Assembly (NCBI RefSeq): GCF_008831285.2
Contig: NC_045148.1
Span: 13,044,802 to 13,108,801, forward strand
Origin: Nymphaea colorata
Lineage: Eukaryota; Streptophyta; Magnoliopsida; Nymphaeales; Nymphaeaceae
Direction: 5' to 3'
Length of the DNA: 64,000 nt
This document shows, piece after piece, positions 15,029-27,900 of this stretch. Each line of letters opens with the position of its first letter. Position 1 is the first letter of the stretch. Under the pieces are notes generated by a model, which was not told where the DNA came from, searched no databases, and worked only from the letters and a program-made list of their open reading frames with translations. The position numbers and the translations under genes are program-made.

Positions 15029-18000
15029 AAGGGATGGTTTAGAGAGAGAAGAGAGGGAGAGAGAGCGAGTGGATCGTGAGGGTTTGGGGAGAGCATACCT
15101 GCTCCCATGGAGAGAGAGAGAGAGAGAGAGCATCAGGGGACTGCGATGTTTTCTTTTTGTTCTTTTTTTTTTCCCCATCTTTTAACTTTTTTAAGTTTCT
15201 ACTCAAGTCCATTAAGTTTATCTCTTTACTAAAACAGACTTAAAATATTTAAAGCTTACAAAGCAACAAAATTGCAAGTTCTTCAAAATTTTGCTTTCAA
15301 CTATCTATCTATCTAGTATCTACACACACACACACTTTCCCATACCCGTACTACATTTTCTAAAGTCGCCATATCCGTACCCGAACCCATACCAGTACCC
15401 ATGTGATTTAGCATGGCACTGATGCATTCCTTAGTTGATGTTAACTCAAGATTTATTCTCTCTCTCTCTCTCACTTACTCACTCATTCACACACACACAC
15501 ATACATACTCTGTCTGTATGCAAGTGCATTTATATAATTTGTGTGGATTATCTAGTAAAGAACAACTGCGTCATGCAACTGTCGTGTAAAAATGATTTTG
15601 GAGGCCTTGATGATTCAACAAATTGTGATGCTACTTCAGAGGTCAGGATGCATCGCAGAAGTGTTCTCCCACCAAACAATCTGTGTTTCACACTTTCAAT
15701 GGATCAGTTTTAACGAGAGAGGTTGCTGGATCAGTCAATAGTAGTGGTTATGGAAGTGTGTGCTTGCTTGCAAGAACATACACGTGCACTTCTGTTTACA
15801 CCATGTTCTTGTATGAGGATTGTAATCATTGTTGGTAACAAATGTTTAGCTTAATGCTCATAAATTCAAAATTGGTAATGCAATTTGAGTTATTTACAAA
15901 GAAGAAACACTGAGAAAAGGGCTATAACTGCTCTCGCTTCAACATAGGTGTATCAAAATCAGCTTATAATTATAGTCTGTCACATGGACATTTTGCTTGG
16001 CATGTGCATCACATCAAACATGAGGTCCTTGGGCACACCAAGGTGCTTTGTGGATAGGGTCAGTACTTCTTCATTAACTTGTCTTGATTGTCTTCTTAAG
16101 TCACTTTTTTTTTTCCTTTTAAGATTTTATTATAACCCATATCATTGTTTAATTTCATCCACAATAATTTTCATCTAATATATGTAGACATAATATACAC
16201 ACATGGACATGCATAGTTAGGTATTTGTGTGCATAGATATGTCCTTCTGTCCTAATTTTTGAGAAATTACATGTCATGCTGAATGCATCCACATCTTTAT
16301 CCATGTGACAAATTATATTTCTGCAAATATACAGCTCTATGAAATGCAGCTATTAGTGTGGTTTTGTTTCATGCCTCTTAGACCGGGCTCGGCTATTAGT
16401 TTGGCGTATCCAGACCTACTTCTTAGTAGCTTTGGTTTCTATACTAGAAAAGGTTGGACCAAGTCAGTTAATCATTTAAGTGGTCTCCTTATAAACCCTT
16501 GAAGATTTTTAAAGATCTACAATAGGAGGCTAAACTTTCTCATAGTTAGAGTTTACAGTCCACCCCTTTTAAAGCATACGTGTCTATGTGTTTGAGACCC
16601 TAAGTCTGAGTGTTGAACCGGATCTGATACCAACTTTAACTTATAGTGTAAAGATCATTATCTGTATAGGACAGATCATGCCATGAGCTAACTACGCAAA
16701 CAGATTTTACATTGTCCATGTCGGATAGGTCGATTCATACACCAATTGTGTATTACTTTAGTATGTCATGGTTCAAAACCAACACATTTTCGCCCACACG
16801 GTATGTATGTTCGTGATTTTAAATATTTCTTATATCTTCTTGTTCATGTTAATTCTTTCTATTGACAAATTTAAAATGCTCTTTTTCTTATTTCATGTCA
16901 CTTCTTTAACTCTTTTTTCAATGGAATGTTCTAGGTCTTCGCTGTGAAAAAGGTTGACTCAAGTTCACTACCAAATCAAGAACCTGATGACTTCATGGAA
17001 GTTGTTTTTAGCATTTCTCAGTTACACCATCCAAACATCAACGAGCTTGTTGGATACTGTTGTGAACATAGTCAATATTTACTGGTTTATGAGTTTCAAG
17101 AGAATGGATCGCTGCATGATTACCTTCACCTTGTTGTCGATTACACTAAACCTTTGACTTGGAATGCTCGTGTTAAGATTGCTCTTGGCACTGCTAGGGC
17201 ATTGGAGTAAGTTGGAAGCTAACCTAGAGGCCGCTGATGTCTTTGCAAGTGATCCCTGTCTAATTTTTGATGTGCACCCATTCGAATAGATAAATTTGTT
17301 ATTTCCTGTACAGTTTTTTGTTTGCTGTTTGAATAGAATTGGTGTGAGAAGTGATTAAGATTCTTGAGCATAACATGGTTACCTTTTCTCTTTCAAATGC
17401 TGTGGACTTTATTTTTAAAAAAGTTTCTGCAAGCATCTAAAGTGTAATTGTTTGTAATTGGAACAACCAAAGATCTGGCTGTCATGTTTTCCTACTTCCA
17501 TTGAAGAAAAAAAAGTAGAGAGATAATGTTTTTTTTCCTTATTATCTGTAAGAGATGTTGCATAAGAAACATATGCCTTTAGCTTTACCATAGCATGATG
17601 GAGTTGGCCATTATTGTATATAAAGGCTGATTGTCTTTTCTTTTCTTTTCCTGAAATCATAACTATTTTGCTTTGCTTGCTTGTTTGATCATGATTTTTG
17701 TGACAACTGTGGAACGATTACTGCTCAAACTAAAATATGTTTTTATTTTAGGTACCTGCATGAGGTCTGCTCTCCTTCAGTCATACATAAGAACCTCAAA
17801 TCTGCCAACATTCTGCTAGACAATGATCTGAATCCTCATCTCTCAGACTGTGGATTGGCTAGCCTTGTTCCAAGCACAAATCACCAGGTCTTATTTATGA
17901 TCGTATTTTAAGTGAATGATCATGTTCACTCTTAGTTAGTAGAACCTAATGAAGCAAAATTTTAACAGGCCATCTGAAACTAGGAGAGCCATTCACATAT

Positions 18001-20673
18001 TCTCCCTTTTCAGGTCTCTCATCAGCATTCTTGTTCTGGATATAGTGCACCTGAGGTAGCAATGTCTGGTGAATACACTCTCAAGAGTGATGTTTACAGC
18101 TTTGGGGTGGTCATGTTGGAGCTTATGACTGGTCGAATGCCATTTGACAGGTCAGTTCAGTTCAAACTCATTGATTTTGATGTTGTGACCATTAATGTTC
18201 ATGACCTTGCAAGTCATTTCTTGGTATTGGTGAGATAATGTGTTGCAGAGCGTAGACCCCTTTGTGTCTCAAGTTTATTAGTATCTAGATGACATAATAT
18301 ATGTGTATGAAAAGCATACTTTTTTAGGTTCAGTTGGATATGTCAAGATTCAATGGTTTCATTATTGCACGATGTCATTGTTTGGTGTCAAATGGGAAAA
18401 GTGATCTTTATGAGGATGAAACTGTTCAGAGCTTAGTTTACAGTCAATATCCTAGGAGGGTAAGAATTTGATTGTTCCTCAGTGCAAACCAGTGTTGTCA
18501 GAATCAGTCTGAACTCTGAAGTAGCCGATTCAAATCTAGTCAACAGCAAACTGATTTGATTCCATGGCCAATTCAAGGGTACTACATCTCAACTTTCAAT
18601 TATTTTTAATATATTTTATGAACTTTTATTTTTTATTGTTTTTGTACATGTTTTCCATTTAAAGTTTTTAGAAAATGACTTTTAAAATATTCCTTGCCTA
18701 TCTGGAGCTGATTCAGCTGAATCAGCCAATTCAACGAATCAACAGCTCTGACTATTCGGTTCACAAGACGGTATTTACAGGACTGGTGTAAAGTTCCAGG
18801 TCCCCTCCTTTTCCACTAGAGGTATTGATATGTGAAAGATTAACATGATTTTACCGGGTGTTGTTTCTGTTCCCATAAGTCATATTTCTGTCATGGAATA
18901 TTGCAAATTGAGTCCATTAACAAAGTCAAAGCAGTGGATTCAGAGCCAAATAAGCTGAGAATGTGCAATTTCGAATGACATTGGTCTCAAGGGAAGAAGT
19001 TAACTTTGACTAGCGCAGCTGACAGGAATAATTTTTCTTGCAGTTCAAGGCCAAGGCATGAGCAGTCTTTAGTTAGATGGGCCACACCTCAACTTCATGA
19101 TATTGATGCTCTCACAAAAATGGTCGATCCAGCACTGAAGGAACTCTATCCTGTGAAGTCACTCTCTCGATTTGCCGATGTGATTGCCTTATGTGTCCAG
19201 GTGACAATTTTCCCCTTGTAGTTGTTAACATTATCAATTATCCAGTCTTTTTTCACTTCTTATGTGCATGCTTGCATAGGTCTACTTGTGGTGTTTAGTT
19301 TTTCTCATCTAAGAATATGAACCTGATTGTACTCGAACATGGTTTGTCCTTAGAGTCACTATTGTAACAACTGACTCACTTCTACACTCGGGCCTCTCGT
19401 TTGGCGGATCCCAACCCGCCCCTAGTAGTTTCAGCTCCAACCCTCAAAAAGCTAGGAATTAGGACAACTATCTATTTAATAACCCCTATATAAGCCCTTA
19501 CAGTTCCCTCACAATTTTCAACACAGGACTAAATTTTTAGAGTGTTACAATCCACTCTCCTTAAGGCACACGTGTCTGCATGTGTGGGACCCCAGGTCCG
19601 AGTGTTGAACGGTTCAACACTGTAACAACCGACCCATTCCTGGGCTCGGGCCACTGGTTCGGTGGATCCCAACCTGGCCCCTAGCAGTTTCGGTTTCAAC
19701 TCCCCAAAGGCTAGGAACCAGGACAACTATGTATTTAATAATCCCCTTTATAAGCTCTTGAAGATCCCTTACAATCTTCAATACGTGACTAAATTTTTTG
19801 GGGTATTACAACTATTTTATCTACATGATCTTACATCCAAATGGTAATGGAGACTTTGATGTAAAGATTTTTTGAGATAGTTCCAAAATTAAAATTAGGA
19901 TTCTTTTGCTAGATGGATAGTTTCAGCTGAGGTCATTAGGTTGTGGTGATTGCTATATTTTGGACAAAATGTTTGCAGGAAACAAGTGAATAGAGTGCTC
20001 CCTGTAAGCCTGGATGACATGAAATAAGTCCTTGTACAGCACTACTTCCCCATCTTGGATGTTTCTAGAAAGTGGATAACTCTTTGCCCATTGTGCTGAA
20101 CTGGGTTGTGACAAGTATACAAGTTCAATTTCAACCCGCAAGGTTACTGCTGATCGGGTGATATTTAGTGTATCTTTGCATGGTAGCTCAAACAAGGTCT
20201 TGACCATCTGAGTTTAGATACTCTTCCACGTTTTTCCAACCATCAACGTTTTGTCCCATCTATACATATGGATGTTTCTGGAAGACAGATAGAGCTTTGC
20301 CTGCTGTGCTGAACTAGGTCATGGAAATTATATCAAGTTCATAACTTTTCTTGGTAAAGTTCAATTTCAACCTGTAAGCTTGCTGCTGATCTGGTGATAT
20401 TGACTGTATTTGTTCATGGTAGATCAAACAAGCTCTTGACCGTCCGAGTTTTAGGTACTCTTCCACGTTTTCCGACTGTCAACGCTGTGTGCCATCTAAA
20501 CATGGGAATTTGTCCTTTTTTTTTTTTTTGTGCAGCCGGAGCCTGAGTTCCGTCCGCCAATGTCTGAAGTGGTGCAATCACTTGTAACACTAGTGCAGCG
20601 TGCAAATATGAGCAAGCGAACAGTTGGAGGTGAGAATATGAGTTCACATTTAGATGACGATGCTGAAAGTTGA
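9562..20673 (+). CDS. STRUBBELIG-RECEPTOR FAMILY leucine-rich-repeat receptor kinase (SRF6/7-like)
   Basis: Sixteen exons: 9562-9643, 10184-10316, 10539-10610, 10701-10766, 10838-10909, 11012-11080, 12751-12822, 12913-12978, 13063-13128, 13286-13572, 14425-14708, 16935-17206, 17752-17887, 18014-18150, 19044-19200, 20536-20673. They total 2109 nt, giving 702 aa, close to the family's usual size. Seen: a signal peptide (residues 1 to about 22), the SRF N-terminal region with a [11 protein letters not shown] cysteine pair, LRR units carried one per exon in exons 3-9, a Gly/Pro-rich spacer, a membrane segment at about 270-290 followed by RRRR, then a kinase domain with glycine loop GEGSFG (about 407-412) and VAVK-type lysine (428). 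The HRD motif is HKN (526-528) and DFG is DCG (546-548), so the general-base Asp is absent, as in the atypical STRUBBELIG kinases. It is expected to act as a plasma-membrane signalling scaffold. SRF6/7 membership is judged by eye. Confidence 0.93.
11081..12750 (+). other. Large intron 6 of the SRF gene
   Basis: 1.67 kb, AT-rich, between LRR exons. No embedded gene or clear element was seen. Confidence 0.8.
14948..15131. repeat. GA-rich low-complexity tracts in SRF intron 11
   Basis: Blocks of (GA)n with GGGGAGG spacers at about 14950-15070 and 15110-15131. Frames here are low-complexity artefacts. Further short CT and CA runs follow at about 15458-15500. Confidence 0.85.
16365..16632 (-). 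mobile_element. Truncated, diverged TRIM in SRF intron 11
   Basis: Minus-strand relative of the TRIM at 6855. One LTR of about 193 bp (16365-16557) is followed by the internal region, with a polypurine-like AAAAGGGGTGGAC (minus strand) and the PBS as TGGTATCAGATC (about 16621-16632, reverse complement). The second LTR that should follow is missing. Its orientation is opposite to the host gene. Confidence 0.75.
19363..19810 (-). mobile_element. TRIM in the last intron of the SRF gene
   Basis: On the minus strand. LTRs are at 19621-19810 (190 bp) and 19363-19549 (187 bp), with an internal part of only about 71 bp. The target duplication is ACTAT (19358-19362 and 19811-19815). The polypurine tract is kept (CCTTAAGGAGAGTGG on the minus strand), but the primer-binding site next to the 5' LTR has been replaced: GGTTCAACACTC now directly follows the LTR end. 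It is antisense to the gene. Confidence 0.9.
20055..20510. repeat. Diverged tandem duplication before the last SRF exon
   Basis: Two copies of about 210-230 bp (about 20055-20268 and 20269-20510). Both contain GGATGTTTCT..AAG, TGTGCTGAACT, AAGTTCAATTTCAACC, CTGCTGATC and TACTCTTCCACGTTTT. The second copy ends about 25 bp before the final exon's acceptor. Confidence 0.8.
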
Positions 20674-22319
20674 AGTACATGCACATGTGCCATGCGAAGA
20701 TCGTGAAAGTACACAATTAACTTTCCCTCTTTCAGGAGTGTCGTTTGTCATCTGGTTTTGCATAAGCCATAAAGTACATAACTTCATTCCTTTCAAAAGT
20801 GTAACTCGTCATCTAGTTTTGCACAAGAATGCACCAACGTTGAGTATAGGTTGTCTATAATTTGAGACCCAAGGGGACTAGGCAAATGCTTTTGTTGAAC
20901 TTAGTATGCTTTGTCTAAGCAAGCCTCTTGTTCTTGTAAAATGGTAGACATTATTTCGTAGCTAACTGCATCTTCTCGATCATAGCCTGCACATTAGTTC
21001 AAGAACTTTCGGGCTATGTTGCAATATTTTTTTTTTCTTGAATGACGGTTATCTTTTATTTATTGCGGACTATTGGAGTGATATGTGGGTGGTTCTTCTC
21101 TCGAGTAGGACTTGATCTGTGTTTAAGCAATACCTCCCGCAACATCCCCTCAAAATAAGAAAAATGACATGGACGATTTGACTTCATATCCCCTATCATG
21201 AATCTTGGCGTGAGGGAAACAACCCTAGTGAACTTTGTTTTAAGTGAGCCGTCAAAACAGAACGTGCTATAGATAAACAGAAGTAAGGCTGCAAGGGAGC
21301 CAAGTGGAGCTTGAGTTGCGCCACCCAACTCTTGTGGGCTCATATACTACCCAGATTGAACTCATCTCAAGCTCTATTCGACAAAATGCACTCAAGCTTT
21401 GAAAGTAGACTTTGAGGTCTCGTCAACAAGAGAGAGAGATAGAGAGAGATTTCTCTGCCTCTTCTTTGTTGTGATAGGCAGCCTTTTTTGAGTAGAACGA
21501 CTGAGAGAAAGAGACGTGAGGGGAGGGCTATGCCTTTCTCCATGGTAGTAGAGAAGGAGCCCCTTCCCTTTGCAAGAAAGAGAGCGACTCTTGTTCTTTT
21601 CAATTGGAGCAGAGAAGGCTGCAGTCCCTTCCCAATAGACGAGATAAAGAGAGAAGAAGAGAGGAGAAATAAGAAGGGAGGGGAACAAAAGAAAAAAGAG
21701 GGAAATTAATTTTATATACAAGCACACGAGTGTAGTTTAACTTAACTGAGTAGAATTTGTGCAAGTGGAACTCGAACCATTAAAATGCTGGAGCTCTTCG
21801 ATGCCCCATCATAGATAGTGGTTCTGACACCGCTATATGGTATATCAGATGTCTGTTTTGGGGGACTTGAAGTTATTTCCGCCGTAAGTCGTCTTACCTT
21901 TGCTCCTCCTTTGCTTGTTTGCTACATCTTTGGTTGACACACTAGACATTCGCCTTAGGCCTTCCAACTTCGGTTTATCTATCTATAGAAGATAGCATTT
22001 GAGCGTGAAAGAACTCATTTCCATTTTTGAAGAACATTGTGTGAGCAATGTTAGTTGGTCATACATGCATAACTTTCTAGAGGAGTAGGTGATACAGCCC
22101 CTACTAGGTCAGTGGCTAGTGGCTCCAAGCTCGTTGTTGGGCGCTCCCAGAGTCCCAAGCAGTGGCAACCTATGCAGCTATGCTCCTGATATCTGCCGCA
22201 ACAGTAGTCAATAAAAGGTAGACAATCAGTTGGTGGCCCTGCTGCTAAGGAGCTCTTGAGGAAGGCCACACACGACATGTGGGATTAGCACATAGGGCAT
22301 TGGTAGCACCAACAACAAG
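20674..22319. other. 3' flank of the SRF gene, low-complexity DNA
   Basis: Begins with the presumed 3' UTR. GA-rich stretches at about 21425-21710 give spurious Ser/Leu- or Arg/Glu-rich frames. No gene is supported. Confidence 0.6.
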
Positions 22320-24010
22320 GTTACGGTGGTTGTAAGCCATAATGGCCACGTGAAGATAGGTATGGATCGAAACGAGATTCCATGATCTTGACCAAGAATG
22401 CTAATATCGGATGATCAGGCCCTCAGATGACCATAGGAAGTGGTATTGGTGGTTCTTGGGCGAATTGGTGCGTTTGGGTTGCCAAGAACTAGGGCTCTGT
22501 CGACATGGTCTTAGCGGCTCGGTGGGTTAGGCCATTGCCATACAAAATGGGGAATGGGTGGGGCAAGTAGGAGAGGATGGCAGGGTCTTACCAGTTACTA
22601 TGGAAATGCAGGTTCCAGCCGTGGCTGGGGTTGACGGAAGGGATGGTGCTCAGTCAAATGGCATTGGTCAGCTGCTCTGAGCAGCTACGGTTACCACGAC
22701 AACTTCAAGAGCAGGTGGCGTAGGCATTTGAGGAACTCAACACTTCTTGCTAATAGTGCCTGGATACATTGGTTATAACAATACAACACTAAGCGCATCT
22801 GGATGTACCCAGATATCTATAGGGCATGGTCTTATATAATCTACCTATGGGCAAGCGATCAACTATTGCCTGTCCAAGAGGTGTTGGAATTGGCTTTATT
22901 TGGCTCTAACTGCCCAGTATGTAGAAGTGGCGAGTGGTAGGCGCGTCTTTTGGCCTGTGCTCAAGTTGGTCCCTCAGCCTAGGGCCCTATGCTAGTTGAC
23001 TGACGCTCCAATGGTCTCTCATGGTCATCGCTTAGAAGCTTTTGCCCATTCTTTAGAGACGTTGTCAGCTAAACGGCCTTATGTCTTCTCCATTCGCCCT
23101 GACGTTTGTCTTTGTAACGCTCGAGTGTGGCCCTTGCTAGCACTTGCCAGCCTTGGGTAAAGCACAATAGTCCTCATCTACTTTGTTGTCTAGTCGTGTG
23201 TTGCATCGTAGTTCTAGTTATTGTCGTTGACTGAATGCGCACTGGTGCTTCAAGAGCCTTTTTCCTCCACACTTCTAGTCCTATGCAACTACCTTTGCCC
23301 AAAGTCCTCCATATCCATGCCTAGCCAAGCTACGGTCCATGGGGGTCATTAAGAAGATGACATCAATTCCTCCTCCCTTAAAATGGGTTTTGCCACAAGG
23401 CCCATGTGTCATCCTTTCATCTATCCAGGGGATGTCAAGGCTCTAACCACTTGAGCTTGGCCTTGGTCCACCACTCTAGACTGTTGTGCATCTCTTGGTT
23501 AACTTTTGCCTCCTTGTCCATGTTGTCCATAATTAGCCAATTTTCCTTTTGGCTCAAGAATCGTGTTCTTGGGATGACCAATCATTTTCGCCTCTAGTCT
23601 TGCTGCGACAAGGGATGTTGATAGCTGAATGTGGCAATGACAACCGAAAGAGCTAATCCATCCCATGGTTGTGGTTGGGAAACGACAGGGGTGACTCTAA
23701 ATGGTTCTTAGCAGCAGGCAGACAAACCTATACGATTGGCGCACAAGATGTAGGCAGCGGGGTTGCAGTCGTAGGCCATTGCAGATCTCGGCCAAGAATG
23801 CCTAGATCGAATGATCATGCCTTGTGATTATTGTAGGCAAGTGCTAGGGAGTGCTTTGTGTGGCTATTGGACTACTCGTCGGGGTTGGGTTGCCAAGAAT
23901 TGGGATAAGCTATCACTGTGCAAAATGGGGAAGGGTCGAATTGGAGGAACTTAGAACACTTCATTGCTAAGAATGCTTAGATAATTGGCCATTGCCTATC
24001 CAAGTGTTAC
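22320..24010. repeat. Old repeat with diverged copies at both ends
   Basis: A segment at about 22320-22890 and one at about 23720-24010 share several landmarks in the same order: GTAGGCCAT or GTAAGCCAT, ATCT(T/C)GGCCAAGAATGC, ATCGAATGATCA, GGGTTGCCAAGAA, GAACTCAACACTTC, ATTGCCTATCCAAG. This could be the LTRs of a decayed retroelement with about 0.8 kb between them, but no PBS, PPT or protein was recognised. Confidence 0.45.
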
Positions 24011-24199
24011 GATTGTTTTATTAGGTCCGCAGAAGGCCCTGGAGCTTGTGTCAGTTGGGCTGAAGTCTCTCCAGAATACCTTAGTTGAACCTTGGGCACC
24101 GGTCCAATGACATTGTAGCATGCCGTTTTGTAGATAATGACTCCGTACAAAAGATCGAGAAATATGGACAACTTTATACACTTGTGTCTCAGCAACCTC

Positions 24200-24507
24200 T
24201 CTCTTTCCAATTTATATGAATGCACATGCATGTGTAAATTCAATTTAAATCTGTCGAAGGAGCAACTGTTTATATGCATCAATTTTTTAAATGAAACTCT
24301 TGATTCTCAAGATGTTGCGTGACTACGTTTGGTCAGATGACCTATTCCTGGGTTTCCTGCAAACCATCATTTGCCTACTTTATTGTGACAGAAAAAGGAA
24401 ACGAAAAACACTAATGCTTTTTGTTAGAATTTGTTAATTTGCATTTCATTTATTCTGTACAGTTGCCAGGAGCACTTAAATGAAAAAAAGAAACTATATG
24501 AACTACT
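24200..24507 (+). repeat. Dispersed repeat copy A, upstream of the MORF gene
   Basis: About 300 bp similar, in the same orientation, to 30952-31258 inside intron 3 of the MORF gene. Shared blocks include TTCCAATTTATATGAATGCA, TATGCATCAATTTTTTAAAT, GACCATCATTTG and CTGATGCTTTTTGT-type sequence. It ends where the MITE-like element begins. Confidence 0.85.
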
Positions 24508-24736
24508 TTGTTTGGTTGGAGGGAAAAGAAGGGATGGAATGGGAGGGAATGGGAAGGGAAGGGAATGGAAGGGAAGAGAAATGAAAGGGAAAGGAATGAA
24601 ATGAAAAAAAATAGAAAAAGTTGATTAAAAAGTTTATTTAGATAGAAAATAAAGAAAAAAAAATAAAATGAAAAAAGAGATTTATACTAAACAATACCAA
24701 ACAAACAAAAAAACTCATACCAAACATGCCCTCAGG
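24508..24736. mobile_element. MITE-like element, relative of the one at 3322
   Basis: Starts TTTGTTTGGTTGGAGGGAAAAG, continues with a purine-rich GGGAATGGGAAGG tract and ends with CAAACAAACAAAAAAAC..CCAAACATGCCCT. The left end matches the left end of the element at 3322. The right end is less well preserved. Confidence 0.5.
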
Positions 24737-24927
24737 AGAAACTGAAAGACTGACAGCGGCTGTATTACACAACTTCGATAAGATTTTTGAGAAAAAACGA
24801 AAAAACGAAAAGCCCAACGCGGCAAATGTATTAAAACCCTACCACATCTAGACGGGATCTGGATAACAGTTCGGCCAAACATCAAAACCTCTCTAGTCCC
24901 TCCCTCTGCAAGCTCGTCTCGATCGCC

Positions 24928-27900
24928 ATGGCCCTCATTCCCATCTCACGAGCCATCTCCGTGCGGTGCCAAGTAACCGCCGCCTTCTCCAGAAGGCTCT
25001 ACACGTCCCTTTCCGCAGCCCGGCCGAGGTCTTCTCCATTTGTTGGCAGCTTCACCTCCCCCCGTTCGCTCTCGCCCGCTCTCTCTCACGCCCTCCGTCT
25101 TTCTCTAGGCGGCACAAGCCGCATGTCCATCAGGTGTCGCGTCAACCGCTCCGGCGATTCAGCGTACTCGCCGCTGAACTCGTCCTCCAATTTCAGTGAC
25201 CGTCCGCCAACAGAGATGGCGCCGCTTTTCCCTGGCTGCGATTACGAGCACTGGCTCATCGTCATGGAAAATCCTGGTGGCGAGGGAGCCACTAAACAGC
25301 AGATGATCGATTGCTACATCCAGACCTTAGCTAAGGTCGTCGGCAGGTCAGTGGCTTCCGCCTCCTCTCCTCCAGAATCTTTTTTTTTTCTTTTTCTCTT
25401 TCCTTATTTCTTTTATTTTACATTTTTTTTGGTACCTGTTGAATGGTCTGTTATCGATATCATGCGTGTATTATTTTCTCTCTTAGCTTCTTTTCCGCGC
25501 TACACTTGTTTCTTTCATCCCCAGGTGGTTCGGTTGTTATCTGGCTCACTGATTGAACTGCTACGTGAGGGCACCTTTGTCTCAGTTCATGACCTTGTTC
25601 TTGGATGTCGCAAGCTTTTGAATTGCAACTGCACAATGTTTGTCTACTTGCTTTTGGTTATGTTCCAGATTTGTCAAGCCAGTTGAAACCCTTTCACGGC
25701 TGATGGCTGACACGACCATTTTGAGCTGCTTGCGAGTTTAACTTTTTTTTTGGGGTACTTGTTCACCAATGCGTGGTAAAGTTTTTCACGTCTTACAGGA
25801 ATCAATAGCTTCGCTAGAATAAATTCTCCAACCTGGGGATGCCTTGTGTGGTTGTATACGCCACTTCTATAAATGAAATACGCGTGGAAAGGACAATCAG
25901 TGTCATTAACGCATGATTCTGCGATTGTTATAGGGGCTTCCGGGACAATGAAAACTGATTACTCATGAAAATTTGAATCTTCTGGTCCGCATCTTCATGA
26001 TAGCTCCCAAGAAAATTGGTTCCTTTTTAGGTTGAAGTGTTGAACCCAACGTCGAAGCGTGAGTGAGGGAGCAAAGTTCCTTCCTGTATTTAGGAAGACC
26101 ATTTGCATCATGGCTTTCCAGTAGTAACTGGAAGAAGGAACAAATAAATTCAATTTCTTTCAAAGTGCCATAGAGTAACTACCTTCCCGCCCCCTCCTCT
26201 GTATCTAAAAGAAATGCTTCTTGAACAGTTCAAGCTGATGCAGTTTGTTTTTTCTGAAGTTTGTATTGTGTTGAATTTTGAGTATGAATACTGAAAATTT
26301 GTGCAGTCATTGCATATTCTTCAAAGTTCAAAGAAAAGTATTGTTTCTGCTTATTTTCCTCATGCCAATTCTTTATGCAATGATTTCATTTGTCTTATTT
26401 GAAAGCACTACCTATTACTGCTTTGTGTTTCGGAGGAGTGCATGAGAGCCAAATAAAGTTGCATCCTAGACTGGACATAACTGTGATCCTGTATGTATGC
26501 ATGAGGGACCACCAAGCCATTGCTTGGAACAATCATGTTGAGATGTATGAGTCGCCAAACAAAGTTGCATTCTACACAGGGCATGCTTGTTACTGTGTGA
26601 GTCTGTGAGACCACCAAGTATTGCTCATAATCATCTTGTCCAAAACATCAAAGTGGTGCTAAAATTTGACAGAAATTCGATGTAGATGAGATCTTCAAGT
26701 TGTCCACCGATCTGGACTGATGGATCCAGCTCCAAGTTATGCATATAGACCAGTTGGTTTTAAATAGGTCCACTAGAATCATTAGTTCATCCTCTCTACA
26801 ACTCAATACTTGACCAACCTATATGTGTTAATGGCTTATTGCTGAGGACAGGCCTAGGGGATCCAAAGGAATATCAAGGATACACTTCAACAAGGTTGTT
26901 TTGGAGCTCTCCTTGCTTAAGTTGTTGATGCTTCTTGTCAATTATCAGAAGTGATTGCTTTGGAGCTTACACTGCTTGAGTTGATGTTTTTTGTCAACCA
27001 TCAGAATTGATAGTTGTCCTTGTGCAGGGATAAGCAAGGAAGTTCGTCTAAAATTCACAAATCAATTTGATTTTATGATAAAATCCAATAGAGTGCTGTT
27101 GTAGTCAGTGTTGTCTTACTGTTGATTGAAAAGCAGAAGATTGCATGACTTCTATATCTTTTTTCCTCCTTGAATTTCATTTTGAGGCGTATATCATTTA
27201 CATATCTTTACTCTATAGGTAACACTAGTATGGCATTCTGAACTTTCAACTCTACTTTGGTTGGAAGTTTACCATCATTCATTTAATACCTGGGTTCAAT
27301 GGTGGATCATATTTTGCAAGTGAAAATTGAGGATCTTTTCTCTGGCCAACAGTTTGTTGATATGGGTAATTACATATTTTGTGGTCTCATTTCAATGAAA
27401 ATAAATTACACAGGCAACCATAAGTTTTTATACAAATTATGTGACATCTGATCAAGCATAATTATGTCCAAATACTTGGTTTGTGTCTAAAAGCTGTGAT
27501 TTTACTTTTAATATTATTATATCTTGACTTCCACTTGATATCTTGGACATGCATTTGAACCTTGGAAGAATTGGAACTGATGGAGCATTGACAGACAAGA
27601 TCACCAAGGAATAAGGACTAGTGGATTCAAGAACTAAGGCTGCTTATTAACCGCTTGTGTGAGTGCAGTTTTTTCTTTCCTGCGATGGTTCCTAGCTTAA
27701 CGGCTATCAAGCATAATCTTGGGAGATGTGTCTTAGTAAAACATTGGGTATGCTCATGAAACAGTCTTAGTTGTTAATGGAATCAAGAAATAAAAACTAG
27801 TGGATTTAAGAAATAAGGCTACTCTTTGAGCACTTGTGTGAGGGCATTTTTTCTTTGCTGCTATGGTTCACAGCTCAAAGACCATGATCATGGTCTTGGG

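Noticed and set aside
22051-23597. Short frames in the old repeat at 22.3-24.0 kb
   Set aside because: No family motif. Considered for retroelement proteins, but no frame gave a recognisable domain.
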